A stretch of DNA of 64,000 nucleotides from Ligilactobacillus aviarius subsp. aviarius DSM 20655 (GCF_001436315.1 NZ_AYZA01000022.1:62447-126446); one strand, 5' to 3'. Positions 8,980 through 17,000 are shown, counted from the stretch's first letter. The notes: generated by a model from the letters alone, not told the origin. A program made the numbers and translations.

Positions 8980-9453
8980 ATGGCATACAGGGTTAAGGCA
9001 TACACGCTTCGGGAGGAATCCACGGAAAGCGGCACAAGGTATTTTATCAGCTTTAAGGACGGGCAGGGCAAATCCCACGAGTTGGAAGTGTCGGAACAGT
9101 TCTTTATGGAGTTTCGGCAGATGGAGCGCAGGAACAGGAATCTTTTCTAATGGGACGAGCGGCACAGGGAGTTTAACGAGGTATGGGACGAAACCCTTTA
9201 CAGACGGGCGTTGCGTGTGCCTAAGAGCCTTGATGAACGCATGGTTAAGGAAGAACGGAATGAAACGCTCTATAAGGCGGTTGGGAGCCTTCCAGAGATA
9301 CAAAGGCGGCGTTTCCTGCTCTACTACGAGTATGAGTTCAATTTTTACCAAATCGCCGCTATGGAGCATTGCACCGCTTCGGCAATACAGAAATCTGTTG
9401 CGATTGCAAAGGAGAAAGTAAAGGCGGAAATTGAAGAAATATCTCCAACCGTG
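8980..9453 (+). pseudogene. Sigma-70-like regulator, third copy, broken by a stop codon
   Basis: ATG 8980 (GGAGG nearby) opens MAYRVKAYTLREE and the frame meets TAA at 9148-9150. The same frame then continues with WDERHREFNEVWDETLYRRALRVPKSLDE and an HTH (YYEYEFNFYQIAAMEHCTASAIQKS). Relatives read straight through this point with Gln before WDERH, so a CAA to TAA change is the simplest explanation. The natural C-terminus is uncertain because the frame stays open to 9732; I end it where family resemblance fades. Confidence 0.8.
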
Positions 9454-9565
9454 ACCGACACCGCCCGAAAAAGAAATCTGTTTTTTATTTGTGTGGGATT
9501 GGCGGCATTACATACTCTCACTTTTTTCCGTGGGAGTAAATCTATTTTTAAGGAGGTCAACGCCT

Positions 9566-9652
9566 ATGTGCAACGAAAACAAAGACACCGCCCGAAAGGA
9601 GGAAAGCCATGCAGAAGTTACAGACAGTCAACGCCGAAACGCTCCTTTATGA
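9566..9652 (+). CDS. Small 28-aa ORF coupled to the RepA-like gene
   Basis: An excellent AGGAGG site (9551-9556) precedes ATG 9566. The peptide (MCNENKDTARKEESH...) overlaps the start of the RepA-like gene at 9609 in another frame. It may serve to bring ribosomes to that start. Function unknown. Confidence 0.4.
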   Translation: MCNENKDTARKEESHAEVTDSQRRNAPL

Positions 9653-10623
9653 ACCGCTTGAGAAACCATCCTTTGTGGTGGACAGCCTTATCCCGACAGG
9701 CTTATCGCTGTTCTGCGGCTCACAGAAGATAGGCAAAAGCTGGCTCATGCTGAAGCTATGCTTATGCGTGTCGCAGGGAATCCCTTTATGGGATATGCCG
9801 ACAATGGAGGGCGCTCTGCCTTGAGGACACGTTCTGCCGCATACAGGACAGGTTATTTCGTTTGACGGACGAAGCAAGCGGGCGGCTCCACTTTGCCGTG
9901 GCAAGCTGCAAGCTGTCAGACGGTCTTATCGTGCAGCTTGAAGATTATCTGAAAGATTACCCAGACAGCAGGCTCATTGTCATTGATACCTTGCAGAAAG
10001 TCCGTACAGCTTCAAAAGACAATGCCTATGCAAGCGACTATGGGGACATCTCCCTCATCAAAGACTTTGCCGACAGGCACTCTCTGGCGGTCATTGTCGT
10101 ACACCACATCCGAAAGCAGAATGACAGCGACGTGTTCAACAAGGTGTCTGGGACGACAGGATTAACGGGGAGTGCGGACGCTACCTTTGTTCTGGAAAAG
10201 GAGAAACGTGCGTCTGACACCGCCAAGCTGTATGTGACGGGCAGGGACACGCCTTATCAGGAATACACGCTGCGTTTCCGTGATTGCCGTTGGGAGCTTG
10301 TGGAGCGGAAAACGAAGGAGCAGCTTGCGAAAGAAACGATACCAGATGTCCTTTTTCGGTTGGTGGATTTTATGAGGGATAAGGAAGAATGGATAGGCAC
10401 GGCAACGGAACTGTTAGCCGCTATGGGGGAAACGGAAACCATACCCACGGTGATTACGAAATGGCTGAATGAATACCGCACCACATTTTTAAGCGAGAAC
10501 CGTATCTGCTACCAGTACAGCCGCAGGAAAGACGGCAGGCGGATTGCCCTTGCAAGGAGGGCGGGTGACAGCGGTGATGGTGGTGACAGCGATATTAGGA
10601 TACCCCCCTGTTACTGTCATTGA
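9609..10623 (+). pseudogene. RepA-like AAA ATPase, frameshifted
   Basis: The first frame (9609-9821) carries CGSQKIGKSW, a P-loop of the RecA-like RepA/DnaB fold. It stops soon after PTMEGA. The downstream frame (from about 9822 to 10623) carries the Walker B strand LIVIDTLQKV and a HHIRK motif. Relatives have about DVLYLCLED where this copy jumps from EG to CLED, consistent with an 11-base deletion near 9808-9811. The protein would normally be about 340 residues and act in element replication or mobilization. The tail repeats GDSGDGGDS, encoded by the GGTGACAGC repeats described next. Confidence 0.85.
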
Positions 10624-11147
10624 CGCTTAAAGCCATGTAAAGCTGGCGGCTCTGCCCTGCGGGTGACAGCAGTGACGGTGGTGACAGTGATTTTAGGATA
10701 CCCTGCCGCTGTCATCCCTACGGGAGAACACCCCGTAAACGCAAAATGCAGGCGTGAGATTTACTCGCCCTTTTCGGTCGTGTAAAACCACCCCTGCGGT
10801 CAGAAAAATCATTCCGATTTTTCCGACTGCGTTTACAGGGTGTAACACACTACACTTTGCCCTGCAAAGTCGTGTGCCAGACGTTCCCTCTGGACTCCCT
10901 TAAGGCAGGGCTGTGCCCTGCTATCCTACGCCTTACGGCTTCGGATAAAAGAATGGCGGCATGACGGTGACGGCTCTTGCGAGGGGGGTATCCCAAAAAC
11001 ACCGTCATCATCGACATGACCGTCATGCAGGGGGTGAGGGTGACAGTTGCGGCAGTCGGCAGGGGGTATCCCAAAACTGCTGTCACCACCGTCACCGCTG
11101 TCACCCCAAAGGACGGTCACCCGCCGAAAGAAAGGAGGAATCCGCCT
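10563..11147. repeat. GGTGACAGC repeat region: candidate oriT
   Basis: Two direct copies of a roughly 45-base unit (10563-10607 and 10661-10703: GTGACAGC, GTGGTGACAG, TTAGGATACCC) face two inverted copies (10983-11029 and 11062-11107: GGGGTATCCC, CACCGTCA). Between the arms lie smaller inverted repeats, for example GTAAACGCA/CTGCGTTTAC and the hairpin GAAAAATC/GATTTTTC near 10803-10824. The region is 524 bases without a credible gene and sits directly before a relaxase start. That is where an origin of transfer is expected. Confidence 0.55.
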
Positions 11148-11195
11148 ATGCCTTATGCAATCCTGCGTTTCCAGAAACGAAACATACTAATCTAG
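11148..11195 (+). pseudogene. MobA/MobL relaxase, first 12 codons only
   Basis: GGAGG at 11134-11138 precedes ATG 11148, and the reading MPYAILRFQKR matches the invariant start of MobA/MobL-type relaxases. After residue 11 or 12 (about 11183) the match stops and the frame ends at 11193-11195 in unrelated sequence that leads into the IS110-family element. The other end of the relaxase is absent beyond the IS, so this is a deletion or fusion junction rather than a simple insertion. Confidence 0.75.
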
Positions 11196-11437
11196 TGTTG
11201 GATGATTACTCGACGGAGTAGTCGTTCAACACTTTTTCTTTTACTATGTAAAGTGGAGATGAAGCCAATGCCGTGACTGCTTTGGACACATGATGTCGTA
11301 AACAAAACTGGCAGCTTCACCATTCAATTGTGAATCTCGTCTAAGTATGTTGGCTGTTAAAGTCCTGTTGAGAAAATTAGATCTGATTGGATTAGATGGA
11401 GGCAGCTCATCTCCAAGTAAAGCGGAGGTTTATTCTT
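11194..11437 (+). ncRNA. Candidate IS110 bridge RNA region
   Basis: No ORF is present. A hairpin at 11195-11232 (GTGTTGGATGATTACTC with GAGTAGTCGTTCAACAC, several G-U pairs) is followed by TTTTT. A second stem loop pairs GAAGC/TGCC (11259-11270) with GGCA/GCTTC (about 11311-11319) around a large internal loop containing GACACATGATGTC. In the IS110 subgroup this upstream end encodes the bridge RNA, whose internal loops pair with target and donor DNA. The RNA is inferred from position and fold only. Confidence 0.5.
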
Positions 11438-12661
11438 ATGGATTTATTGAAAACTGTTTTTGGTATTGATGTTAGCAGCCGGAAGTCTAACGTATGCATT
11501 ATGGTCAATGGCCAAAAAGTTGATGACTATGCCATCTCCAACGATATGGTAGGCTTCAATCAGTTGCTAGATGACCTTAAGCAGGTTACTAAACCGCAGA
11601 TTATCTTTGAAGCAACTGGTGTCTATTCCAGAAGACTCCAGGCGTTTTTGGACATGCACGAATTGCGCTATGTCATGATGAACCCGCTGGAAGCCAAAAG
11701 AAAGACAAAGGATGACCTGCACCAGAACAAGACCGATAAGCTTGATGCCTTGTACCTTGCCAAGCTGCAGTCTGAGCACCCGCAACGGCTGGCCTACGTT
11801 CAAAGCAAAGAATATCAAGAATTGATGGCCAATAACCGCATCTATGAGCAGGCTTCGCACGATCTGATAACCAACAGGAATAGACTGCACAAAGCCATTC
11901 AGCTCACTTTCCCAGAGATTGAGCACTTAATGGTTAACCCGAGAGGGAAAAACTACTGGAGTATTGTTCTCAGATTCCCACACCCTGATATCGTATTAGA
12001 AACAAAAGAAGCCGATATCATCGACTTCTTAAAAGGCTTATCTGGTATTGGTAAAAAGCGCGCTAACGACATAATGCAAAGTCTTATTCGTTTGGCTAAA
12101 GTCGCATGCCCAGCTGTCAAAAAGGACAGTGCACATATTCGTGGCCTCGAAATGGCCATTAACAATATTCTGAGCGCTGAAGAGGCGTGCCAGACAGCTT
12201 TAAAGGAGATGACCAAGCTCGCTCCCAAGCGGGATCTGGAGATCCTCACAAGCATTCCAGGCATCGGCGAAAATACCGCTCTAAGAATCATTAGTGAGCT
12301 TGGGGATATCAGACGTTTTAACAACCCTAGCCAATTAAATGCCTTCGTTGGCGTTGACCCTCAAGTTTATGAATCTGGCAACCTCACGGCCCACCTGTCA
12401 ATTTCAAAGCGTGGGACAGCTATCGGCAGAAAGGTGCTGTACTTGGCAATCAACCAAATTCAGTCGGCTAAGAAAGCGGGAAACCCTTCTCATATTGCGG
12501 ATTATTACGAGAAACGAAAACGGTCTTCTGAGACTGCAAGTCACAAGAAGGCCGCTATCGCATCGATCCATAAATTATTACGGACGATCTTCGCTTTAAT
12601 TAAGAATGATCAATTATATAGCTATGACGTAGCCAAACATAACCAAAGACTTTTGTCATAA
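11438..12661 (+). CDS. IS110-family transposase (DEDD recombinase)
   Basis: This is a 407-residue protein started at ATG 11438 behind GCGGAGG (11422-11428). The N-terminal RuvC-like domain shows D11 (FGIDVSS), E58 (IIFEATG), D100 and D103 (NKTDKLDALYL). The C-terminal Tnp_20 domain has SIPGIGENTALRIISELGD, then NAFVGVDPQ and SISKRG, the region of the catalytic serine. All key residues appear intact, so the element may be active. Its codon use resembles the host more than the tet fragment does. Confidence 0.92.
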   Translation: MDLLKTVFGIDVSSRKSNVCIMVNGQKVDDYAISNDMVGFNQLLDDLKQVTKPQIIFEATGVYSRRLQAFLDMHELRYVMMNPLEAKRKTKDDLHQNKTDKLDALYLAKLQSEHPQRLAYVQSKEYQELMANNRIYEQASHDLITNRNRLHKAIQLTFPEIEHLMVNPRGKNYWSIVLRFPHPDIVLETKEADIIDFLKGLSGIGKKRANDIMQSLIRLAKVACPAVKKDSAHIRGLEMAINNILSAEEACQTALKEMTKLAPKRDLEILTSIPGIGENTALRIISELGDIRRFNNPSQLNAFVGVDPQVYESGNLTAHLSISKRGTAIGRKVLYLAINQIQSAKKAGNPSHIADYYEKRKRSSETASHKKAAIASIHKLLRTIFALIKNDQLYSYDVAKHNQRLLS

Positions 12662-12683
12662 AAATTGATCCAATAGATATTAT

Positions 12684-12720
12684 AACAGCCTCTTTTTTGA
12701 AATTACAGAAGGTGGCTGTA
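12684..12720 (+). terminator. Hairpin after the IS110 transposase
   Basis: ACAGCC and GGCTGT flank a spacer containing TTTTTT. It could terminate the transposase mRNA or belong to the right end of the element. Confidence 0.4.
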
Positions 12721-13312
12721 TTTATCATGCCCTAAATCAGATATTTAACTCGATTCTCCGGGAGCCATTTCCCGATTAGGCCTGTATTTCAAAATAAAAT
12801 TGCTTAAAATCGTTGATAACACTTGACTTAGAGTAGAAAGAAATTAGTAGATTAAAAAATGTTGTCAATGGAATATTTGGTTTTACTCACGTTCAGTCTT
12901 AATTGATTGACGTGAGTTTTTTTGTGCTTATTTTTACCGTATAGCCACTTAAAATTACACTAACCAGTGTAAAAACGTCTTTAAAACTAAAATATAGCTT
13001 TGATATTTGAATAAAATAAAAAAACGTATTGCTAAAACATAGTTAGAAATCTTAAAAATGTTAAACATGTAAATTGATTATATTATTTAATTCTTGAAAT
13101 TATAGGAACGGGCAAACGTATTTTTTAGGGTCTCTTTATTTGTAGATAAGCTACTGAAATCATTGATATTATAATGTTTTGATTTTTGTTTCAGGGTCTC
13201 TCTTAGGGTCTCTTTAATATCTTTTTGTACCTTTTAGTATCAAAATGATAAAAATAAAAAAGCCATAAACTCAACGTTTATAGCCTTTAAACCGTGTATA
13301 TATCACTGTAAG
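12721..13312. other. Right arm of the integrated element, non-coding
   Basis: There is no convincing gene over about 590 AT-rich bases. It holds a terminator (ACTCACGT with GACGTGAGT and TTTTTTT, about 12884-12920), three YAGGGTCTCT repeats (13126, 13192, 13204) and a weak hairpin near 13264-13285 (ATAAAC/GTTTAT). This is the expected content between the last gene of an integrated element and its attachment site. Confidence 0.6.
13126..13217 (+). repeat. Three YAGGGTCTCTYT repeats: possible integrase arm sites
   Basis: TAGGGTCTCTTTAT begins at 13126, CAGGGTCTCTCT at 13192 and TAGGGTCTCTTTAA at 13204, all in the same orientation. They lie 96-187 bases from the tRNA 3' end. Tyrosine integrases bind short direct repeats in the arms next to the core site, so this is a natural candidate. 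The role is inferred. Confidence 0.5.
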
Positions 13313-13385
13313 TTGGGTATACTGGATTCGAACCAGTACATTAAGGATTCAGAGTCCTCTGCCTTACCAATTTGGCTAATACCCA
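13313..13385 (-). tRNA. tRNA-Gln(CTG)
   Basis: The minus strand folds as a cloverleaf: acceptor TGGGTAT with ATACCCA, anticodon loop CTCTGAA giving CUG (reads CAG), T-loop TTCGAAT. No CCA is encoded and the discriminator is A. The 3' end faces the accessory island, marking the likely integration target. It is probably a second glutamine isoacceptor beside the usual UUG one. Confidence 0.88.
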
Positions 13386-13523
13386 ATAAACCTGACCTTC
13401 TTATCTTATTAAACTTTAAAATGAATGTCAAGAACCAATAAAGTGATTTTAAAATAAAATTTTTCTTTAAAAAATCCCATGATTCGGTATAATAAGTTCA
13501 AAAGATGAAAAGGGGATTGAAAG

Positions 13524-13790
13524 ATGCATAAGGTTCTGATTGTGATGCATGATCACGCCCATGATGATTACTATCGAATGAACAAGGTTGAGTTTGAAGC
13601 TCTTCCGGCCGTTGGACAGTATCTTTATAATACTGACGGTTTAGTTTATCAGGTTGAAGAAGTTACGAATTTTGCCGGTTACGTATCAAGTAAAGGCGCA
13701 GTGGCACTCGTTGTTATTCATCAAGTTGAAAAAGAATTGCCGGTTAACAATTTATATGGATTAAATATTGAAGAAGATTTGGATGATTAA
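13524..13790 (+). CDS. Hypothetical protein, 88 aa
   Basis: ATG 13524 follows AGGGGATTGAAAG. The acidic 88-residue product has no membrane segment; the pattern FEALPAVGQYLYNTDGLVYQVEEVT suggests a small beta-rich fold. It is the first chromosomal gene beyond the island's tRNA site. Function not recognised. Confidence 0.65.
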   Translation: MHKVLIVMHDHAHDDYYRMNKVEFEALPAVGQYLYNTDGLVYQVEEVTNFAGYVSSKGAVALVVIHQVEKELPVNNLYGLNIEEDLDD

Positions 13791-13830
13791 AAAGCGCAGC
13801 TGCGAGATGATCGCAGTTGCGCTTTTATTT
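13791..13830. terminator. Bidirectional terminator
   Basis: A near-perfect 14-base stem (AAGCGCAGCTGCGA with TCGCAGTTGCGCTT) has A runs on the left and T runs on the right. It serves the converging genes on both sides. Confidence 0.85.
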
Positions 13831-13834
13831 CTTA

Positions 13835-14185
13835 CTATTCAAATGACAATTCAACTAGGTAAGCCTTCTCCTTTAACAAGTGAGCAGTTGTTGCCCAAAC
13901 TTCATCAAAATTTGGACGCGGCTTACCGGTTGCCTCCCAATAATCAGCAAATAAATTGGGATGGGATTTAATAAATTCATTCGGGAGACGGTTGACCATC
14001 AATTTATTTGATGGGAAGTAAAAATCGGCGTGCTCAACAGAAGTTGTATCCGGAATAAAGACCTGAACAACGTTTTTATACGGCGATTTGATTGCGATTA
14101 TTAATTCGGGATGTGTTTCAATTTTTTTAAGCACATCGTAAATTGGTTCAAATTCAAACTCAATCAACGTGAAACCTTCTCTCAA
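13835..14185 (-). CDS. Hypothetical protein, about 110-116 aa
   Basis: The frame opens with TTG at 14185; a second TTG at 14167 lies eight bases after GAGAAGG and is a plausible alternative start (MIEFEFEPIYDVLKK). The product has no membrane segment and contains aromatic-rich stretches (EHADFYFPSNKL, NLFADYWEATGKPRPNFDEVW). The convergent bidirectional terminator at its 3' end supports this strand over the opposite frame. Function unknown. Confidence 0.6.
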   Translation of the reverse strand: MREGFTLIEFEFEPIYDVLKKIETHPELIIAIKSPYKNVVQVFIPDTTSVEHADFYFPSNKLMVNRLPNEFIKSHPNLFADYWEATGKPRPNFDEVWATTAHLLKEKAYLVELSFE

Positions 14186-14295
14186 TGATATATTTCCATT
14201 TTAACAGGAAAATTCAAAAAAGGTAATTAAGTTTATTCATAAAAACGTTTTTAATCGGTATAATTAACAGTAGATCATGTGAGAGGAGAGTTTAG

Positions 14296-14979
14296 ATGGC
14301 AACGGTTCATTTTTATCTGGTCCGTCATGGACAAACAAAATTAAATCGCGCTGCACGGTTACAGGGTATTACCGACTCTCCTTTAACGGCAAAGGGGATC
14401 CGGATGGCTAAACGTTTGGGATACGAATTGCGCAAGCTGGAATTTCGGGTAGTTTACACCAGTGATTTGAAACGGACCCAGGCAACCGCTAAATATATTT
14501 TAGAGGAAAATCAACGCAAGATTCCTCCAATTTATCGTGATCCGGATTTGCGTGAAATGAGTTTCGGTCAGTTTGAAGAAGCCAAGAACATGAAATTGAT
14601 TCCGCAAGCGTTGCGGACCCTTGGGTTGAAGAAAATCATTCGGGCTTTCTTGAACGAGGAGCATGTTAGCGAATTGATTCGGCTGTTTCGGACGATGGAC
14701 GGAACGGAAGAGATTGAAAATGCAGCGCAGTTAAATACCCGATTTCGTAGAGCGTTGCGCATGATTGGCGATGAATACCAAGACCGCGAATGCAATATTT
14801 TGATTGTTACTCATGGGTTGATTTTATCAAATTTCATTGAAAGTCTTTACGGTGAAGTGCCGTTATTTTTGGTTGATAATTCGCGGGCAAGTTTAGTTGA
14901 TTATCAAAACGGCGAATTCAAAATCAGATATGTAAATCAGTTGAGACAGGAGGATCCAGATGAAGGCAGACGCAGTTAA
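14296..14979 (+). CDS. Histidine phosphatase (phosphoglycerate mutase-like)
   Basis: This 227-residue protein of the RHG superfamily has LVRHGQTKLNRAARLQG (catalytic His about residue 11), SDLKRTQATA, the acidic MSFGQFEEA and the second His in IVTHGL. It probably dephosphorylates a small metabolite; the substrate cannot be told. Ribosome site GAGAGGAGAG precedes ATG 14296. It overlaps the next gene by 20 bases, so the two are cotranscribed and probably coupled. Confidence 0.85.
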   Translation: MATVHFYLVRHGQTKLNRAARLQGITDSPLTAKGIRMAKRLGYELRKLEFRVVYTSDLKRTQATAKYILEENQRKIPPIYRDPDLREMSFGQFEEAKNMKLIPQALRTLGLKKIIRAFLNEEHVSELIRLFRTMDGTEEIENAAQLNTRFRRALRMIGDEYQDRECNILIVTHGLILSNFIESLYGEVPLFLVDNSRASLVDYQNGEFKIRYVNQLRQEDPDEGRRS

Positions 14980-15949
14980 GGCGCGAATGATGCAGATGGT
15001 TGATGAACAGATCGCTCCCGGAGTGTCCTACGCTCATTTGCACGATGGGCAAGTGGAAACGATGGTCTATGGCAAAGCAGCCCTGGTCCCGCAAGTTCAA
15101 CCGCTGCGGTGGGGAATGTTGTACGATATGGCCTCATTAACTAAAGTTGTTGGAACAACAACGATGATTTTGAAAATGATCGAGCAGGAAATGCTTGCTC
15201 TTGATGATCGGGTTGCAGATCATATTCCGCTTTTTAACGATCAGCGGGTAACGATACGGCATTTATTAACGCATACATCCGCAATTTCAGGATACATTCC
15301 GCACCGCAACCAATTACCGCCGGACAAGTTACTTGCCGCCCTTGATTCGCTTTCGGTGGGCGATTGGTTTGATCAAAAAGTCGTGTATACTGATGTCGGC
15401 TTGATCATGCTTGGACAAACAATTGAGAAATTTTACCAAGCACCGGTTCAAACGGTAATCCAAAATGAAGTTTTGATTCCGCTTGGATTAACTGAAAGTA
15501 CCTTTGATCCGGTCAAGGAAAATTGTGTTCCCACGGAAATGACGGCTGATCGGGGGTTGATCCAAGGCGAAGTCCATGATCCCAAGGCCTTTATTTTGAA
15601 GGAGCATTGTGGTTCCGCCGGCCTTTTTATGCCGCTTAATGACTTGATCAAGTTTGCGCAGTGGATCTTAGGAATTACAGATAATGATCTTTTACAACGT
15701 TCAACGATTGATTCCCTTTTCAAAGATTGGACAACGCATCATTTAGGGAGATCGCTTGGATGGGATCTCCGTATTTCGCCGGATCAAACGCCGTGGATCT
15801 ATCATACGGGATATACCGGGACGTACATTTTACTAAGCAAGGCGCGGCAAGAAGGACTGATCGTCTTGACGAACCGGGTTCATCCAACCGCGGATAACCA
15901 GGCATTTCTTGACTTCCGGGATCAATTAGTTGCGGATTTTATTGAATAG
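14960..15949 (+). CDS. Serine hydrolase, beta-lactamase class C-like
   Basis: The 329 residues carry the SxxK motif (S59-L-T-K62), a Y143-T-D variant of YxN and HTGYTGT in place of KTG. No signal peptide is visible, so a cytoplasmic esterase or peptidase-type role is more likely than drug resistance. The start lies inside the phosphatase gene, with AGGAGG at about 14949-14954. Confidence 0.82.
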   Translation: MKADAVKARMMQMVDEQIAPGVSYAHLHDGQVETMVYGKAALVPQVQPLRWGMLYDMASLTKVVGTTTMILKMIEQEMLALDDRVADHIPLFNDQRVTIRHLLTHTSAISGYIPHRNQLPPDKLLAALDSLSVGDWFDQKVVYTDVGLIMLGQTIEKFYQAPVQTVIQNEVLIPLGLTESTFDPVKENCVPTEMTADRGLIQGEVHDPKAFILKEHCGSAGLFMPLNDLIKFAQWILGITDNDLLQRSTIDSLFKDWTTHHLGRSLGWDLRISPDQTPWIYHTGYTGTYILLSKARQEGLIVLTNRVHPTADNQAFLDFRDQLVADFIE

Positions 15950-15951
15950 AT

Positions 15952-15984
15952 AGCGTTTACATTTAACGCTCTTCTTGATAGAAT
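15952..15984 (+). promoter_or_regulatory. manA promoter with overlapping palindrome
   Basis: TTTACA (15956-15961), 17 bases, TAGAAT (15979-15984). The perfect palindrome AGCGTT-N7-AACGCT (15952-15970) covers the -35 box, suggesting a repressor or catabolite-type operator. The regulator is unknown. Confidence 0.6.
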
Positions 15985-16019
15985 TAAGGTAAATCTGATC
16001 AGTGAAGAAGGAATTATGA

Positions 16020-16985
16020 ATGGCAGAACCAATGTTTTTGAAACCATATTTTCAGGAAAAAATGTGGGGCGGCGATAAGTTAGCAACAGAATTTGGCTAT
16101 CAAATTCCAAGTGACCATACCGGGGAATGCTGGGCGATCTCTGCTCATCCGCATGGGCCCGCAACGGTCGAAAACGGTAAATATAAGGGAATGACCCTTA
16201 ACCAAGTCTGGAAAGACCACCGGGAAGTTTTCGGGAATGCTCAAGGGGATGTTTTCCCGTTACTGACAAAAATTTTAGATGCTAAAATTGATTTATCAGT
16301 GCAGGTTCACCCAGATGATGCGTATGCTGAAGAACACGAACATGAATTGGGCAAGACGGAATGCTGGTACGTGATCGAAGCTGACGAAGGCGCAATGATG
16401 TACTATGGGCATAATGCTCAAAGCCGTGAAGAATTTGCGGAAATGATTCAAAAAGGCGAATGGGATAAGTTATTGCGGAAAATTCCGGTTCATGCCGGTG
16501 ATTTCTTGTACGTTCCAAGCGGGACCGTTCACGCGGTCGGCAAGGGCATTATGGTGCTTGAAACCCAACAAAGCTCCGACACTACATACCGGATGTATGA
16601 TTTTGACCGAGTGGATGCTTCAACCGGCAAAAAACGTGATTTGCACATTCAACAATCAATTGATTGCGCAATGATTCCGCACAAGGATCCAAAATTGAAT
16701 CAAAAGCACTATCAAGTTGGTGATGTAGCGGTGACTCAATTCGTTTCAACTGAATTTTTTGCAGTTTATGAATGGAAGGTTAACGGCGGTCAAGGAACGT
16801 TTAATCGGGGAACAGCCCCGTATACCTTGGTTTCGGTTCTTGACGGTGAAGGCCAGATCGAAGTTGACGGCAAAGTATATGATTTGAAGAAGGGCATGCA
16901 CTTTATTTTACCGTATGACGTTAAAGAATGGACAGTTCGCGGGAAGATGCAGATTATTGCATCAGAACCGGGTGAAAAAGCATAG
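16020..16985 (+). CDS. manA: Mannose-6-phosphate isomerase, class I
   Basis: This is a 321-residue zinc enzyme converting mannose-6-phosphate and fructose-6-phosphate. Zinc ligands are visible: QVHPDD (95-100), E114 in KTECWYV and His in SGTVHAVG. The start FLKPYFQEKMWGG is typical. It feeds mannose into glycolysis or supplies mannose-6-phosphate for sugar nucleotides. It is monocistronic, with its own promoter and a hairpin terminator at about 17001-17030. Confidence 0.95.
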   Translation: MAEPMFLKPYFQEKMWGGDKLATEFGYQIPSDHTGECWAISAHPHGPATVENGKYKGMTLNQVWKDHREVFGNAQGDVFPLLTKILDAKIDLSVQVHPDDAYAEEHEHELGKTECWYVIEADEGAMMYYGHNAQSREEFAEMIQKGEWDKLLRKIPVHAGDFLYVPSGTVHAVGKGIMVLETQQSSDTTYRMYDFDRVDASTGKKRDLHIQQSIDCAMIPHKDPKLNQKHYQVGDVAVTQFVSTEFFAVYEWKVNGGQGTFNRGTAPYTLVSVLDGEGQIEVDGKVYDLKKGMHFILPYDVKEWTVRGKMQIIASEPGEKA

Positions 16986-17000
16986 TTAATATAATTAGAG

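Larger units (their letters stand above)
1085..11183 (+). mobile_element. Fragment of a tet(O)-carrying conjugative/mobilizable element
   Basis: This block has higher GC and different codon use from both flanks. It reads in one direction: truncated SNF2/N6-methylase, tnpV, tet(O), KTR protein, sigma-like genes, RepA-like ATPase, repeat-rich oriT-like region, relaxase start. This gene set is characteristic of gut Firmicutes integrative elements. It is cut inside the methylase on the left and inside the relaxase on the right, and three internal genes carry inactivating changes. It should not be self-transmissible. Confidence 0.75.
11184..12720 (+). mobile_element. IS110-family insertion sequence (ends approximate)
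   Basis: One intact DEDD transposase (11438-12661) has about 250 bases of structured non-coding DNA upstream and a short tail with a hairpin downstream. IS110 elements usually lack terminal inverted repeats, so the ends cannot be read directly. The left limit is set by the loss of relaxase sequence at about 11183, the right limit by the hairpin near 12685-12720. Confidence 0.65.
1..13312. mobile_element. Composite accessory island at tRNA-Gln (left end outside window)
   Basis: The whole left part is non-core DNA ending at the 3' end of a minus-strand tRNA-Gln gene, a classic integrase target. It contains a satellite or prophage-like tail (1-1084), a tet(O) transposon fragment (about 1085-11183), an IS110-family element (about 11184-12720) and a right arm with repeated YAGGGTCTCT motifs (13126-13217). 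No integrase gene is in view, so it would lie further left. The layering is read from abrupt gene truncations; exact boundaries are inferred. Confidence 0.7.

Noticed and set aside
10563-11107. CRISPR-like repeat array
   Set aside because: The repeats are few, imperfect, in two orientations and not separated by regular spacers. No cas genes lie nearby.
10850-11221. Four overlapping 64-86 codon frames across the GGTGACAGC repeats
   Set aside because: Their sequences are translations of the repeats on both strands, without ribosome sites.
13768-13971. 67-codon plus-strand ORF starting in the end of the 13524 gene
   Set aside because: It reads through a strong bidirectional terminator and overlaps the better-supported minus-strand gene.
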